Positions 33,850 through 45,482 are shown, counted from the first letter of the stretch. The stretch: DNA of 64,000 nucleotides from Mytilus californianus (GCF_021869535.1 NW_026262668.1:8850348-8914347); one strand, 5' to 3'. Program-made: numbers and translations. Notes: generated from the sequence alone by a model not told the origin.

Positions 33850-34074
33850 GGGGTCTCATTGGGGGGTTCTGATCCCGGATCCCGCTTACTGTTTAGTCAG
33901 ATTCCCGTATCCCGCTTACACTATGTACGTAAGCAATTCTCATTTTTTTTGTAATTTCCCGTGTCCCGGTAGACTTCATTTCCCGTTTTCACGGCACAAT
34001 AATTTGACTTTCACGTGTCACGCTTACAAAAAATCGGCAATCCCGGGTCACGCTTAGACCCCAATGAGACCCAC
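33850..34074. mobile_element. 225-bp MITE with GGGTCTCATTGGGG termini
   Basis: The ends are GGGGTCTCATTGGGG and CCCCAATGAGACCCAC (inverted). They are flanked by the direct repeat TTAAAAG at 33843-33849 and 34075-34081, a 7-bp target duplication. Internal repeats contain TCCCG.. and CCGCTTAC words. No ORF belongs to it. Confidence 0.85.
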
Positions 34075-34082
34075 TTAAAAGT

Positions 34083-34206
34083 TGGCAGAACTGCTACCTG
34101 AGACTATGTTATATAGTAATCTCACCTGAGACTATTATAGTAATCTCACCCGATACTATGTTATATGGTAATCTCAGATGAGACTCTGTTATAGTAGTCT
34201 CAGTTC
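34083..34206. repeat. Minisatellite of TGAGACTATGTTATAT-GTAATCTCA type
   Basis: Four imperfect units of about 30 bp, each self-complementary (CTGAGACTA...TAGTAATCTCA). Followed at about 34243-34265 by the palindromic word AGAGACATATAATACGTCTC. Confidence 0.7.
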
Positions 34207-35047
34207 GTGTATAACGACGTCACAGTTCCTTAACTGCACCAGAGACATATAATACGTCTCTGACTCAGTGCACCTATTTTAATAGCAAAATTAGCGGTGG
34301 ATATCTTACAAGATTTCTTAGGAACTAAACAATTTTTTTTATCATTTGACATTATGTAGGCCTACGTCTTTCAAATAGGTAAATATATTTTATATATTCA
34401 CAAAACGTTCACAGTAAATACCAACAAATGAAGTATTTAACGCGGGAAAAAGTAAAACCTACGGAAACTTTGGCATGCGACGTCCATAAAAAGTCATCTT
34501 TTAAAAATGAACAAATAGAATATCATCATCAGGTTACGGCGACCATCCATTTCTTAAGAAATGAATAGTAAGCATGGACTAATGTCAAATTGTTCTAAAT
34601 TATAAAGAAATAAAGCAAAACATTTTTTTACTCAGAAAATAAAAGTATTATGGCGCAGGGGCCAGTTGTTTGATTTTTTAAGGATGTGAATTTAAGCATG
34701 AATGCAATTTGGGTACTCATAACTACAGAATCATGGATCTTTTGGAGGTCGGTTCAAATCCTTTTTTCTATGATTCAATATAATGGCTTCAAATTTAAAT
34801 TAGTGGACAAATAGCAGAGACATATCGTTGTATATAGTAACTATATAAGGATACACCTATAAAATAAACACAGAATGGAAACTTGTGTCTGGATCATAAA
34901 GAAACTGTCAAAATAGGTGCAATTTGGGTAACATTTCTGTAAGTATTTTTATTAGTGGCAAGGTTCGGGTGGTTCAGTTGTCTTGTCCTACTGTCAGATG
35001 GTAACAGCTGCTATAAGTAGTGTTATAATGATGATAAGAAAACAATA

Positions 35048-35190
35048 GAGCCGTAGAGCAGGGTAGAACACTAGGTCTTTGATATTTGGCCATGATTGAG
35101 CCGTAGAGCAGGGTAGAGCACTAGGTCTTTGGTATTTGGCCAAGGTAGAACCGTAGAGCACTAGATCTTTGGTCGATTTGGCCATGGTCA
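35048..35190. repeat. Tandem repeat, about 50 bp x 2.8
   Basis: Units begin AGCCGTAGAGCAGGGTAGA and continue CACTAGGTCTTTGGTATTTG. The third unit is shortened. No coding potential. Confidence 0.8.
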
Positions 35191-35789
35191 GTTAGTACGA
35201 GAAAGAGTTAGTTGGCAGTGATATGTCACTTGATTTATAACGCAAAACAAATTCACTAAACTTCTACAACCAACAAAATACATATCATATGTATTAAATA
35301 TCCTGAGTACCGTGCATAACAGTACAAAAGTTGGAAAATGTGAATGGATTTCCTTAAATACTGGAATGTTAAAGAAAGATTTGATTGAATTATTGACTAG
35401 ACAAAAAAGCAAGGATCTGTATAGTAAGACTGCGAATCCTTGAAAAAAGTTTTCATTTCAAACAAATACAACCGAGAGAAAAAAAAACATATAGATAACC
35501 AGAAAAAAATACTGACTTGCTTGTTGACTGTTGTACTTGAAAAAGGAATCTAAAAGAGTATAATGATGTTTATACGTTATAACAAGTTATAAGATCAGAG
35601 TCGTACAGGAAAAAAATCGTGCATAAAGGGGAACAAATTAAGCATGGTTTGATAAGCAATGTTGAAATAAGGGAAAGTTTCGCATATGAGCAAAGAGACG
35701 TGATTTTTTTCCAGAGCTAAAAAAATAAGCAATGTGACAAAGCAACACATGCTATGTACGATATAATCGGAACTTGAAAAAGAAAATGC

Positions 35790-36775
35790 CAACTTGATTT
35801 ATTTGATAAAATTGTCAAACCAATACTTCTGTATGGGTGTGAAATAATTCAATAATCGAAAGGGTTCATATTAAATTTTGTAAGATATTACTTGGAGTAA
35901 AAAAGTCAACTCCTGATTTTATGATCTATGGTGAGTTGGGAAGATGTCCATTAGCAATTTCAATCAAACTACGATTGAACTATTGGTTTAAATTGGTAAC
36001 TGGAAATCCTGACAAAATATTTTTAATTTTGTATAACTAAGCCACTGCCAATTATGGTACACATATTGTATGGTTGAAACAAGTGAAATCAATTTTAGAC
36101 ACGTGTTGCTTGTCATATGTATGGAACAACATCTTTTTTGTTGACAAAACATGGCTACATGTACCCATTAAACAGAACTTAATAGATAATTACAAACAAA
36201 ATTGGCTAGCAATCCTACAGGAACCACCAAAGCATTTGATTATCGTTCATTTAAGGATACTTCTGAGAAATATTTTAGATTTTGGATGACAGACAGATAT
36301 CTTTATTTTTAAAATTTCGAACTATGAAATGAAATTTCCAATCAAAAAACAACTGGAAGACGGCAACACTTAGAAAGAAAAAAAAACAGAAAGTGTGTAT
36401 AGTGTAGTAATTTAGACATCTAAATAAATAAAGATCCCATTGGTGATGAATACCATTACATTTCTACCTGTTCAGCTTTTGATAGCTGCAGAAAACAATG
36501 TATAACAATGCATTATAGGAATAGACCTAACACGTTGAAGTTTCATGACTTAATGAATTCCAAAACCTGTTCAGAACTATAATAGCTGTATAAACTTATT
36601 AAGGAGCTCAATATCAAATTGAACTGTTCTGGTTGAACAATTATAAATGCCTTTATCTACTTTCGGTACATTATTTATTTATGTAATTGTATTGAAATAT
36701 GTATAATTATTTCTATACCTTTGTAATTTGGTTTGTGAGAATAAAGATATATACCATCCCAAATTTGACAAGTTA
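35790..36775 (+). pseudogene. LINE retrotransposon 3' fragment (decayed)
   Basis: Conceptual translation shows the end of a non-LTR reverse transcriptase: KPILLYGCEI, then after a frameshift IERVHIKFCKILLGVKK, YGELGRCPLAISIKLRLNYW, and further down GDEYHYISTCSAF, the C-terminal Cys/His-type segment common after LINE RT domains. Several stops and frame changes interrupt it. The clade cannot be fixed from this part. Confidence 0.75.
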
Positions 36776-36789
36776 TTCATGACACATTA

Positions 36790-37310
36790 TCCGCGAAAAC
36801 TGGAAAGAAATCGGAAAACAACATAAATTATCCAAGATTATTCCAAAAGCCTTAAAGACTTGCTGGTGTGAGATGATTTATCCTCTTAATCAGGCCCCAT
36901 TTGTGGGCTCTTGCAAGGGATGCCGAAACAAACGATGTCTGACTTGCAAGCAAATACTGAATACACAGACTTTTAACAGTCAATCCTCTGGTACGGAATA
37001 CACAATAGTTTTCATGCAATGTTAATTGCAAAACTACAAAATGAATGCTGTGTATCTCCTATAGTGTAAATGTGGTAAACAGTATGTTGGCGAGTCAGAA
37101 CAGCTATTTCATAAACGCATGAACGGCCATCGTAGCGACTATGAATTCAAGCCAGATCCCCTGGCCACAAAAAGGCAGATCTCAATCGACTGACCATACA
37201 GTCATAGACCACAACACTGCTTGGTTTAGGGAATATAGACTCGCTCGGGAAAGATTTTGGATATGAAAATAAAAAACTTTGGCACCAAATGGGACCAATG
37301 AAAAGGTGTA
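36790..37310 (+). pseudogene. Canonical Penelope-like element fragment (C-terminal GIY-YIG)
   Basis: Fragments in shifting frames: GSCKGCRNKRCLTCKQI, then CKCGKQYVGES, HKRMNGHRSDY, then TVIDHNTAWFREYRLARERF and TLAPNGTNE. These are the Cys-rich lead-in, YVG core and terminal helix of the GIY-YIG endonuclease that ends canonical Penelope/Poseidon/Neptune-type ORFs. Stops and frameshifts show it is dead. It differs in kind from the Naiad elements at 46-58 kb, where the endonuclease comes first. Confidence 0.78.
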
Positions 37311-38339
37311 GTTCTATATATATTCTTCCTATTTCGACTCTTCAAAATTCAACAGTGTCCTAAATTGAGGTAAATTATATCCATGCCTTCCAAATACCGT
37401 TTCAATTCCTAACATCACTGAAGAGACATTAATTATCGAAATCCGGAAATGGTGTACTAATTTTTGCACCTTTTGTTTGCGGTATACTATCTTTTCCGCA
37501 AGTTTATTGTTTTCTGTTTGGTATTAAATTAATAATTAAGATCCATTTTTTTTTTAAATCTGGTGATCCGTTTATTTGGCAATCGCCAATGGCAGTCAGC
37601 AGGGTTTAAGAACATCCGTGGTTCGACCTGCTTGTCAAATGCGTTTTGTTAAAATATGCTTTTTCACTTTTTTGGTGTCTTGGGAAATGTTGTTTGTGCT
37701 GTATTAAGACCCCTCTACCAAGAAATTTGTTTTGCATGCACACGTATAAAAATTGCGGGTTTTATCAATCGCAATCAAAGGTTTGAACGTTGTTTTCAAT
37801 TTAGACTTGTTTATATTTTTTCGTTTGGGCTTGTATTATATTTGCCTTCGGGCTTATGTGATCCGTTAATCCTGTTTCGACTCTTCAAAATTCAAGTCTA
37901 TCCTAAATTGAGGTTAATTATATGGCCTTCCAAATACCGTTTCGTTTCCTAACACTAAGACCCCGTCCCCACTAGAGGCATTTTTTTTAATCGATCTAAA
38001 TTGGATCGTTTTAAATAAAACCAATTATCTTTAATCATAACAATCTCTATCGGTCTAATCTGAACCAGCTGCGTTCACACTACAATTATAAATGTAATCG
38101 ATCTGACCATGGAAGTAATATTACTTCCATGATCTGACCCAATAACCCGTAAAACTGTAAACATTGTTTATAAACAGAAATAATTAATCAAATTTATGTG
38201 TTGATACACTGATACACACACTAGAAAAAAAATGGATGAAGTTATTGTTTCTCTTGAATCACAAGTTCAAATTTTGTTACTGGTGTTCTTGCAGTTTTCT
38301 TTAATTTTGAAACAAAAAACTGTATAAGGAATTTACAGC
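37311..38339. other. Repeat-derived intergenic sequence
   Basis: A segment at 37330-37425 (CGACTCTTCAAAATTCAA...CCTTCCAAATACCGTTTC) recurs at 37877-37960. From 37970 a MITE-like end (GACCCCGTCCCCACTAGAGG) is seen without a clear partner. A 22-bp perfect palindrome lies at 38109-38130. No gene is recognised. Confidence 0.6.
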
Positions 38340-38995
38340 ATTAAGAAATACTGCGGTTGCTGAAAAGAAAAAAATCAACAGAAGAACAGAAGACACAGAT
38401 TTCGCAAATTTGCTACGGCGAAGACAACTCCCCATTGCGAGTAGAAACAGGTCGCTATGAAAACAAAACTGTAAATGAAAGAGTTTGCTTTGTGTGCAAT
38501 GATAAAATTGAAGATGATAAACATGTTGTATTAGACTGTCCTTTATATGCAGATTTGCGTGAAAGTTTATTTTACGAATTTAAAGAAGTAATGGTGATTT
38601 TAATATTTTATCTGATGATGATAAGTTTATATATCTTTTTAAAAGTACTGATTGTTTTGATATGGTTGCCAAGACCTGCTTTAATATTTTAAGTAGAAGA
38701 AATAGTTTTTTATATGCTTGATTGACAGTTATGTTTTTACAGAACTGAAATATTTTAAATTATAGACATGATATATGTAGTTATATGTTTTTTACAGACC
38801 GGAAATGTTTTGTAGACATGATAAATATATAGTAATAATTTATTTTGATTTCTATATTCTCTCATAATTCTATATAGAATGGCACTTGTAATTTAATTGA
38901 TAAAATTACTGTTTTATTCAATGTATATATTATAATGATTGTATTACATGTATTACAAGTGGTGAGACTTTAATAAAATATTGAATCTGAATCAA
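38340..38995 (+). pseudogene. LINE 3' end (C-terminal zinc segment and 3' UTR)
   Basis: Encodes LRVETGRYENKTVNERVCFVC followed by DDKHVVLDCPLYADLRE. This C-x2-C...H...C pattern ends many non-LTR retrotransposon RT proteins. It is followed by about 300 nt of UTR ending AATAAAATATTGAATCTGAA. It is 5'-truncated, as is usual for LINE insertions, and unrelated in reading to the fragment at 35790. Confidence 0.75.
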
Positions 38996-39329
38996 CAAAG
39001 AATGGCCGGAGTCTGAGGTCTAAATACAACAAAATTTTACATATTTAAACGATGGCTCTTATTCTAAACAAGGTAAGAATATATATTTTTAATATTTTAT
39101 TATATAATTACTGCATGCTCCACTGTGATTAACTTAACTAAATGGTCTGTAAGTCTGTACCAATGAAAAAAGTTTAGCTTATACTTTAGTCAAGCATGAA
39201 GTTAGCCACAAATTTTCAGATGAAAATGCCTGTACTTTATTATTTGAAATTTGCTCCATACATTTGTAGCTAGAAATAATTTTGGATATTGTAGTATATA
39301 TTCCTAGAACTTTGATCATAAAATAAATA

Positions 39330-39610
39330 TTTCTAGAACTTTAATTATCTTATAACCATGATAAATATTCCTGGAACATTTATAATAAAGCCAATATTCC
39401 AATATGCCTGGAACTTTTATAATATAACAAATATTCCTAGAACTTTTATAATATAACATATATTTCTAGAACTTTTATAATATAACAAATATTCCTAGAA
39501 CTTTTATAATATAACAAATATTCCTGGAACTGTTTATAATAAACAAATTTTCTTGGAACTTTTATAAAATAACAAATATTCCTGGAACTAATTTATTGTA
39601 CATATAAAAC
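39330..39610. repeat. 29-bp minisatellite
   Basis: About nine units of AATATAACAAATATTCCTAG followed by AACTTTTAT; spacing measured at 39421, 39450 and 39479 is 29 bp. The units become degenerate towards both ends. Confidence 0.85.
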
Positions 39611-39611
39611 A

Positions 39612-39782
39612 TTGTCCATAATATTTATTCCAAAGAACTTTTAACATATAACAAAAGTTCCATTGGGGACTTTTCTTATGTAATATTTTATCCTTCTTAT
39701 AGCATTGGATAAAATATTCATTTAAGGAAAGTTCCCAATGCTAAAAGTTCTTTGGAACAAATATGTCAAATATTATGGGGGA
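39612..39782. repeat. Large imperfect inverted repeat
   Basis: Arms of about 75 nt (ATTCCAAAGAACTTTTA... / ...TAAAAGTTCTTTGGAA; CCATTGGGGACTTTTC / GGAAAGTTCCCAATG) meet at a centre near 39700. It resembles a foldback MITE, and shares the word AAAGTTC-type motifs with the adjoining minisatellite. Confidence 0.75.
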
Positions 39783-40591
39783 ACTTATACATGTATTCTG
39801 TCAAACACTGACCTTTGAATTCTTCCAATCCAGGTTTTGTAACTAAAAAAAAAACAATAAAAGGACTATTCTTTTTGTATGGAACTTCATTTCATTATTA
39901 TTAGCTATTAGACGGCAAGCTTTTTATAAAAGCTATTACTTGTTTATTTGTAATCGATCGTAAAAGCCCGGGAAGTTACGATTGTTTCGAGTACGACGCT
40001 TTTACCTCGCTTTTTAGTAGCATGGCATCCTTGCGAAGCAAGACATCTCGGCACATTACAAACTCGGCACATGTCAACTCGGCATAGTGCAAACTCGGCA
40101 TAGTGCAAACTCGGCACATTACAAAATATGTAACATTGTCAATGATTTTATTATTGTTTCCTATTTAAATTATGTATTTTATTGATGGTATTATGACGAT
40201 TTTATGATTATCTCCAATTAACTGCAATAAAAAGAATAGGATGGCTACCTTTATCCTTTTAATTAGAGAAGTTTCAGGAAACAGGTGTTGATTATATATT
40301 GCAGTATAATTATCACATGATAATTAATAACAGCGGTATTTAATGACAGCCTAATAACATTTTTATGATATCCCGTTAGTATAGCAGCTTGAGTTAATGC
40401 TACTGAACTCCATGCGACAAATGCATACCAATTAAAATGTCAAGTACCGCCTCTTTTTAAATCTATTGCGTAAAAAGTACATATATATCTGGTAACAAAC
40501 TAAAAATATAATCATAGTCTTTTAATATTTTTAAATTGTTTCACGAATTGCTCTGTATATCCGCTTTAATATTTAATACTTTCGTCCAAAA

Positions 40592-40697
40592 ATGGGCACA
40601 GACCATTGTGTCGAGTGTTCCCGTGTTGTCACTACCAGACAACAAGCACTGACCTGTGATAACTGTGAAAGATGGGTACACAGAGTTTGTAATACAG
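40592..40697 (+). pseudogene. MULE-borne gene exon 1: PHD-like zinc finger
   Basis: Begins MGTDHCVECSRVV and continues LTCDNCERWVHRVCNTG, then donor G|GTATGT (phase 1). With exon 2 (FTCNLCKN) the ligand pattern is C-x2-C...C-x2-C-x4-H-x2-C...C-x2-C, i.e. Cys4-His-Cys3 as in PHD fingers. The exon is intact, but the gene as a whole has lost its transposase core, so it is called a pseudogene. Confidence 0.75.
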
Positions 40698-41285
40698 GTA
40701 TGTATATATATTAATTACATTTTAATATATTGAATTTGTTTTTAATTTTTTTTGTCTCACTATTTCAACGAATTTTTATCTTACAATTTTGTTTATGATT
40801 TAGTTAGATGAATCATCATCTTAAAATGCTTATGAAAAAAATGCTACATACAGTTATCTTATTTATAATAAAATATTATTTTAAGAACTTGTTACTATTT
40901 ATGCAACATATGGATAATTACTAGTAATAAATTGTTACGTTTTCTATCAATTTTGGGACATTTTGTCCGTTAACCTGAAATAATTGTCTTTAAAATGTAT
41001 CACATATATATACTAGTATATATAGTTAACACATCTAATGTCATTCCGATGTTCTTCCTTTTATTGAAATTAATACTAAGAAGAGCGTAGTGTTCCGTAG
41101 TTCAATATATTAAAGTAAATACTGAGTAGGCAAACACATATTAAACTTTATATATAAGTACATCACTGAAGTGTCTCCTTACTTTGACTCTATAAAATTA
41201 TCTCGCTCCAAGTCTTGTTATTTTCATTATTATTTGTTCTCGAATTTTCAACATAAAAAATGCACGTATATGATCACATTTTCAG

Positions 41286-41682
41286 GCATTACTCAAACAG
41301 ACTATCGTCGTCTTATGAAAGGAAAGCTTGACATTGCATTTACTTGCAATCTATGCAAGAACACAACAGAAAATGCTCCTGTAGAATCCACCAGATTAGA
41401 GCAAGACAGTGAGCAACGTTCCACACTGACAGGATATGATACCTTCAATATCTCCTTGATTAGCAGAAAATCAAACTCTATAAATTCCACATTCACAGAA
41501 GTACCTTCAGCTACGAGCAATCCAACAAATCTTCCCCATGCATCGCCAGTTAATACACCACACAGAAGAATTAAAAGAGCTCGTTGTATACATCAGTTCA
41601 ACATGGTTCGAAGGTCGATATTGGTGTCCAAGAACATGGTCAATCTTCCAACATTCCATTCGCACAAATAATGATGTTGAAG
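41286..41682 (+). pseudogene. MULE-borne gene exon 2, with frame break
   Basis: Acceptor ATTTTCAG. The first part reads GITQTDYRRLMKGKLDIAFT and CNLCKN (end of the PHD-like finger), then a Ser/Thr-rich stretch. The last part is in a different frame, SSTWFEGRYWCPRTWSIFQ then RTNNDVEG, which resembles the segment just before the C-terminal helices of MULE-type transposases. The join implies deletion of the catalytic domain with a frameshift. The donor G|GTATAC is phase 1. Confidence 0.7.
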
Positions 41683-41953
41683 GTATACATATATTATGTT
41701 CTCTAAGAGCAATACTTATAAACCAAACGTCTATATATTATTCAACAATCTTTCTTACGTGAATCTTAACAACGCCAATATTAAATAAATAAACATTAGA
41801 TTTAAATTTCTGTATGATGTACACATTTCTTGATTTATATTAGTTTAAATCACAGGGGGGGTTAGGGGGGTTTATAGAAATACGCAGCCACGGTGTATAA
41901 ATGATTATACAAACCTTAAAAAATATTAATGTATGTATTTATGTTGTTTATAG

Positions 41954-42154
41954 GTTGGCACACACGCATAAATTCTGGAAAGTCAAATGTAAGCTTTTAT
42001 GTCCTTATACCAGAGTTAATGAGAGAAGCTGAGATCGTTGATCTTACTCTAAGATTGGTATCTGAGGAACAGGTTCTCAGACATCAGCGACGCCGCTTCA
42101 AGGACTTGGAAGGCCGGCTCCACCAGTTCTGGGAAGAGTACGATAGTGGCGAAA
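41954..42154 (+). pseudogene. MULE-borne gene exon 3: transposase C-terminal segment
   Basis: Completes DVEG-WHTRIN after splicing (acceptor TTTATAG, phase 1), then SFYVLIPELMREAEIVDL and LEGRLHQFWEEYDSGE. RTNN.VEGWH...N is typical of the tail of MULE-type transposases. The exon runs into a dispersed repeat (42125-42275), so its end is uncertain. Confidence 0.7.
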
Positions 42155-42275
42155 AAATGAAAAATACAAACAGACAAACAATAGTACACATGACACAACA
42201 TAGAAAACTAAAGAATAAGCAACACAAACCCCACCAAAAACTAGGGGTGATCTCAGGTGCTCCGGAAGTTAACAT
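42125..42275. repeat. Dispersed repeat fragment (inverse of 32216 family)
   Basis: GACAAACAATAGTACACATG...GGGGTGATCTCAGGTGCTCC matches the complement of 32270-32380 in outline. It overlaps and probably ends the MULE exon 3. Confidence 0.7.
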
Positions 42276-43160
42276 CCTCCTGGTAACTGAATGTTTTCAT
42301 TAATATGTGCATTAGTTTTACGACATACGATCTAGATAAGGAAAAAACGAGTGCCACAATTTTGGATAGGACTGCATCACCTTAAATATGCATAGCATAT
42401 ATCAATGACCAGAAAAAAAAGAATGTAGGACAGAAAGTCAAAGAACAAAAAAAGTCACAGGACAAAAAGTCACAAATATTTTTTTTAAATTTGTTTGAAT
42501 ATATAAGAGAAAGATCTTGCAATGTTTTCTTTTTATTAATACATTAACATGTATCCATTTTAACAGTTTAGGTTTATTAGCCTTGATAAATGAACATTTA
42601 TCAGATTTTAGGCATAAACAACTTTTTTATCATTATTGATATTTATTAAGTAAAATTTAATTAAAAAGTTGCTTTATTTATAAAAGTAAAACACATTTTT
42701 TTAATATTAAGTGTTTTCTTATTTATGTCAGAACTGACTAGTGACTTTTTGTCATATGACTTTCTGTCCTATAATATGTTCAATTTCTCACCTATGGTTA
42801 AAAAAATATTGTTATTTTTTTCTCATCGTAATTATTATATAAAATTGCTTTTTATGAATCATCTCCATAAATATATTTATTAATGTGCCGAGTATGTATT
42901 GGTAATGTGCCGAGTTTGTATAGACCGAGTTTGTACTATGCCGAGTTTAACATGTCCCGAGTTTGTAGTGTGCCGAGATGTCCTGTATTCCCTGACCCAA
43001 TACTTCGTCGATATCTACTGTCAAGCAGTGAGCCAGGATCCCAGGCTAGACGCTTTAGTTATAATTTGAAATATTAAAGTCATCTATGACTTTTCTACAA
43101 CGAGCTTGGATGTTACATAATAAGTAATTTTTCATGGTGAATTCTGGTTATATTTGAAAG

Positions 43161-43330
43161 ATGTCAAAGATTAAAAGAGAAAACGTTGAACCGATAAATG
43201 AGCAAGGAAGTCCTGCAACAAAGAAAGTGAAAGTAGAAACAGTTGAAACTGAAACAGCTTCAGGAAGTAATTGTGAAGATGTGAATGGAGCTACCAGAAT
43301 TAAATCAAAGGAAGGACATGTCTTATATAA
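43161..43330 (+). CDS. NUGGC: SLIP-GC-like nuclear GTPase, exon 1
   Basis: ATG at 43161 opens MSKIKRENVEPINEQGSPAT, followed by KKVKVETVETETASG and ending KSKEGHVLY, with donor TATAA|GTATAA (phase 2). KRE/KKVK basic clusters in an acidic, low-complexity N-terminus suggest nuclear import. The phase matches exon 2 (58651-58734) and exon 3 (60527-60752), which together encode a continuous protein of about 159 residues before the next, unseen exon. SLIP-GC (NUGGC) is a nuclear dynamin-like GTPase, and molluscs seem to have several relatives. The assignment rests on exon 3. Intron 1 is 15.3 kb and contains a hAT-like MITE and the Naiad array. The ATG is only about 180 bp from the end of the MULE, so that element borders the promoter. 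Confidence 0.75.
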
Positions 43331-43491
43331 GTATAAATAACACTTTGTTTTACTTATTATCTTCTCTTTTTTTGAATGAAGGCTTTGCTAATCCTGATAA
43401 TGCAGACTAATTTAGTTGGGTGATTTAATTATAATTTATGACTCTTGAAAGGCTAATATAATTTTTTTCTGTGACGCCTTCCCACAACCAT

Positions 43492-44917
43492 CAGGGGCGG
43501 ATCCAGGATTTTGGAAAGGGGGGGCGAAGTTTGTAAAAATCGGCGAGCGGAGCGAGGCGAAAATATTTTTGGACCTTTTTTTGGCTAAAAAACATAAAAT
43601 AAGTGTAAAATGCACTTTTGTATCGGTTCCTGACGTAAGGCATGTATATTTTATAGTTGAAGTGTAAGGGTTGGACATTTTTGATGCCGTATTCTCCCCA
43701 TTAATTGTCTATTATAAAATGATTGGATGGATTCAAAGCTATGTTCTAATATATTTGATGTGGGACTTGTCAGTAAAAAATTGACATGGCAAATTCTCGT
43801 TTGTTGTATGTTTAGTTAGCTTAACGTCACGGATTTCTTGTTGTAAACAAGATATACGCCAGGCTATTCAATGAAATTAACAATACGACCGACACGAGTT
43901 AAGAAAGACAAACAAGCAATTTTTATCCAAATGTTTGGTTGAAATGTTTCACCCAACAAGGGAAGTGAGGGGTTTCAAATCAACCAAAGGCTACGAATGA
44001 GTCTGAAATGACAACGAATATATGAATGACGGTCGACAAATGGAGACATAAAGGCCACACCCAGCAGGCAGGTTGCAGTCGGGCCTTGAAAAAGTATACA
44101 TTTTATCAGTTCGACGAAACAGACATTCCGGTCAGATATGGGATTTACTTGCAAACCCCCGGCCCCAAAAAAAATTACGCCCGTTTTTTTATTCGTCATG
44201 TTCATTTAATGCTAAATAATTATGTTGGAAATTTATGTTTCTAATAGCAAAAAAGTGGACAAGATTATTGTTTTCAATCCAGATACGGCCAGAATTTTTG
44301 TTTAAGGCAAAAACCAGGGTCAGAATTTTTTCTCTCAAACATCTCAGACTGCCCCCTCAAATCAAATGGTTTGTACCTTAGACTTTAAATCTATCTAGAG
44401 CTTACTGACTGGGGATCATTATTCAGCTATGTTATTAATAGGCTGGGGCGTGTTGGGTTAAACATGTTTTCACAGGTAAATAATATTGCTGTGGAACTTT
44501 TTTTTCATGAAAATGTAATAGAGTATTACTTTCTGTTCGGTGGAATTGTGAAATAGAAGTCAATAAATACGTTCTTGCTCAATCCTTTGTCGCTTTGAAG
44601 GTGTCATGCTTGTCATCCCCAGCCTAAGCAATGAGTTCCTGTAATTTGAATTTCAAAATGACTGAGTGAAGTTTTTTCGACGTACTGGTCAACTCCACCG
44701 TAGCGAATCACATGATTTTGACATAATCAATAATATATATTACAGTAAATACGAGCGAAACATATCTTTATAAGTAAAGAATTGCCGCATAAAAATTAAA
44801 TACGCGTGAAAAGTTCACGAAGTCTAGTCTGATTAATCATTTTACAAAAAAAAAAAAAAAAAGTGCAAGCAAAGGGGGGGCGTACGCCCTCTACGCCCCC
44901 CTCTGGATCCGCCACTG
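43492..44917. mobile_element. hAT-like DNA transposon (non-autonomous, 1.43 kb)
   Basis: The ends are CAGGGGCGGATCCAGGATTT and the complement of CAGTGGCGGATCCAGAGGGG, with G-rich subterminal runs. The direct repeat ACCAT abuts both ends (43487-43491 and 44918-44922), a 5-bp duplication; typical hAT duplications are 8 bp. The CAGTGGCGGATCCAG terminus is a pattern I associate with hAT-type elements. The inside has no transposase-like frame. Confidence 0.75.
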
Positions 44918-45230
44918 ACCATGACAACATAAAGTTTATTATGAAATCCCCCTTTTTCTATTCTATTCTTTGGTAAATTGTTTGAAGAATTTTGTAGGAC
45001 AAATGTAGCTAGGTTTGTTTGTTATTCTGTAAAAACTTATTTGCTAAATGCTGTATATAATTATTAACAACTAAACAAAATAAAACATAGTAATCTAGTA
45101 CAAGATACAAAGTTTCATGAAATTCCATCAAGTTATAATATGGAGGCTATTACAGCACACACAACTATAGAATTTATTAAAAAGAAACATCAAAGTCCAA
45201 AGAGTCTAATGTAGAGTTTGTGCAAAATGG

Positions 45231-45482
45231 AATTAAACAGATAGGTAAATTACAGGTAGCTGAATTCCTGACAGTATGCACATGTTGACATTTTGATACT
45301 TTTCAAAGTTTCATTTTAAGAGAATCCATATTTTTTCAGACAGTAACAGCAAAAAATGATTTTCATTAACTTGACAAAATGAACTAGATTTAGCTACATG
45401 GAGAGTTGTCTCATTGGCACTCATACCACATCTTCTTATATCTATAGATTTAGCTACCTGTAATTTACCTATCCGTTTAATT
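45231..45482. mobile_element. MITE with 31-bp inverted termini
   Basis: Left AATTAAACAGATAGGTAAAT + TACAGGTAGCT (45231-45261) pairs with right 45452-45482 with a single mismatch. The interior (about 190 bp) is AT-rich and contains a short dispersed-repeat word (TTGTCTCATTGGCACTCATA). Confidence 0.85.

Larger units (their letters stand above)
40042..42982 (+). mobile_element. Mutator-like (MULE) DNA transposon, deletion derivative
   Basis: The termini are GACATCTCGGCACATTACAA (left) and the complement of GACATCTCGGCACACTACAA (right). Each is about 85 bp and built from four or five CTCGGCAC/CTCGGCATAGTGCAAA subrepeats (40042-40127; 42898-42982). Inside is a spliced gene with a PHD-type finger and the C-terminal segment of a MULE-type transposase, while the catalytic middle is missing. 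No 8-10 bp target duplication could be recognised at the ends. Confidence 0.8.

Noticed and set aside
33605-34057. 150-residue plus-strand open frame starting near the ankyrin promoter
   Set aside because: The second half is the 225-bp MITE at 33850-34074, and the first half has repeat-like character. No donor/acceptor links it to a recognisable protein, though a short true first exon cannot be excluded.
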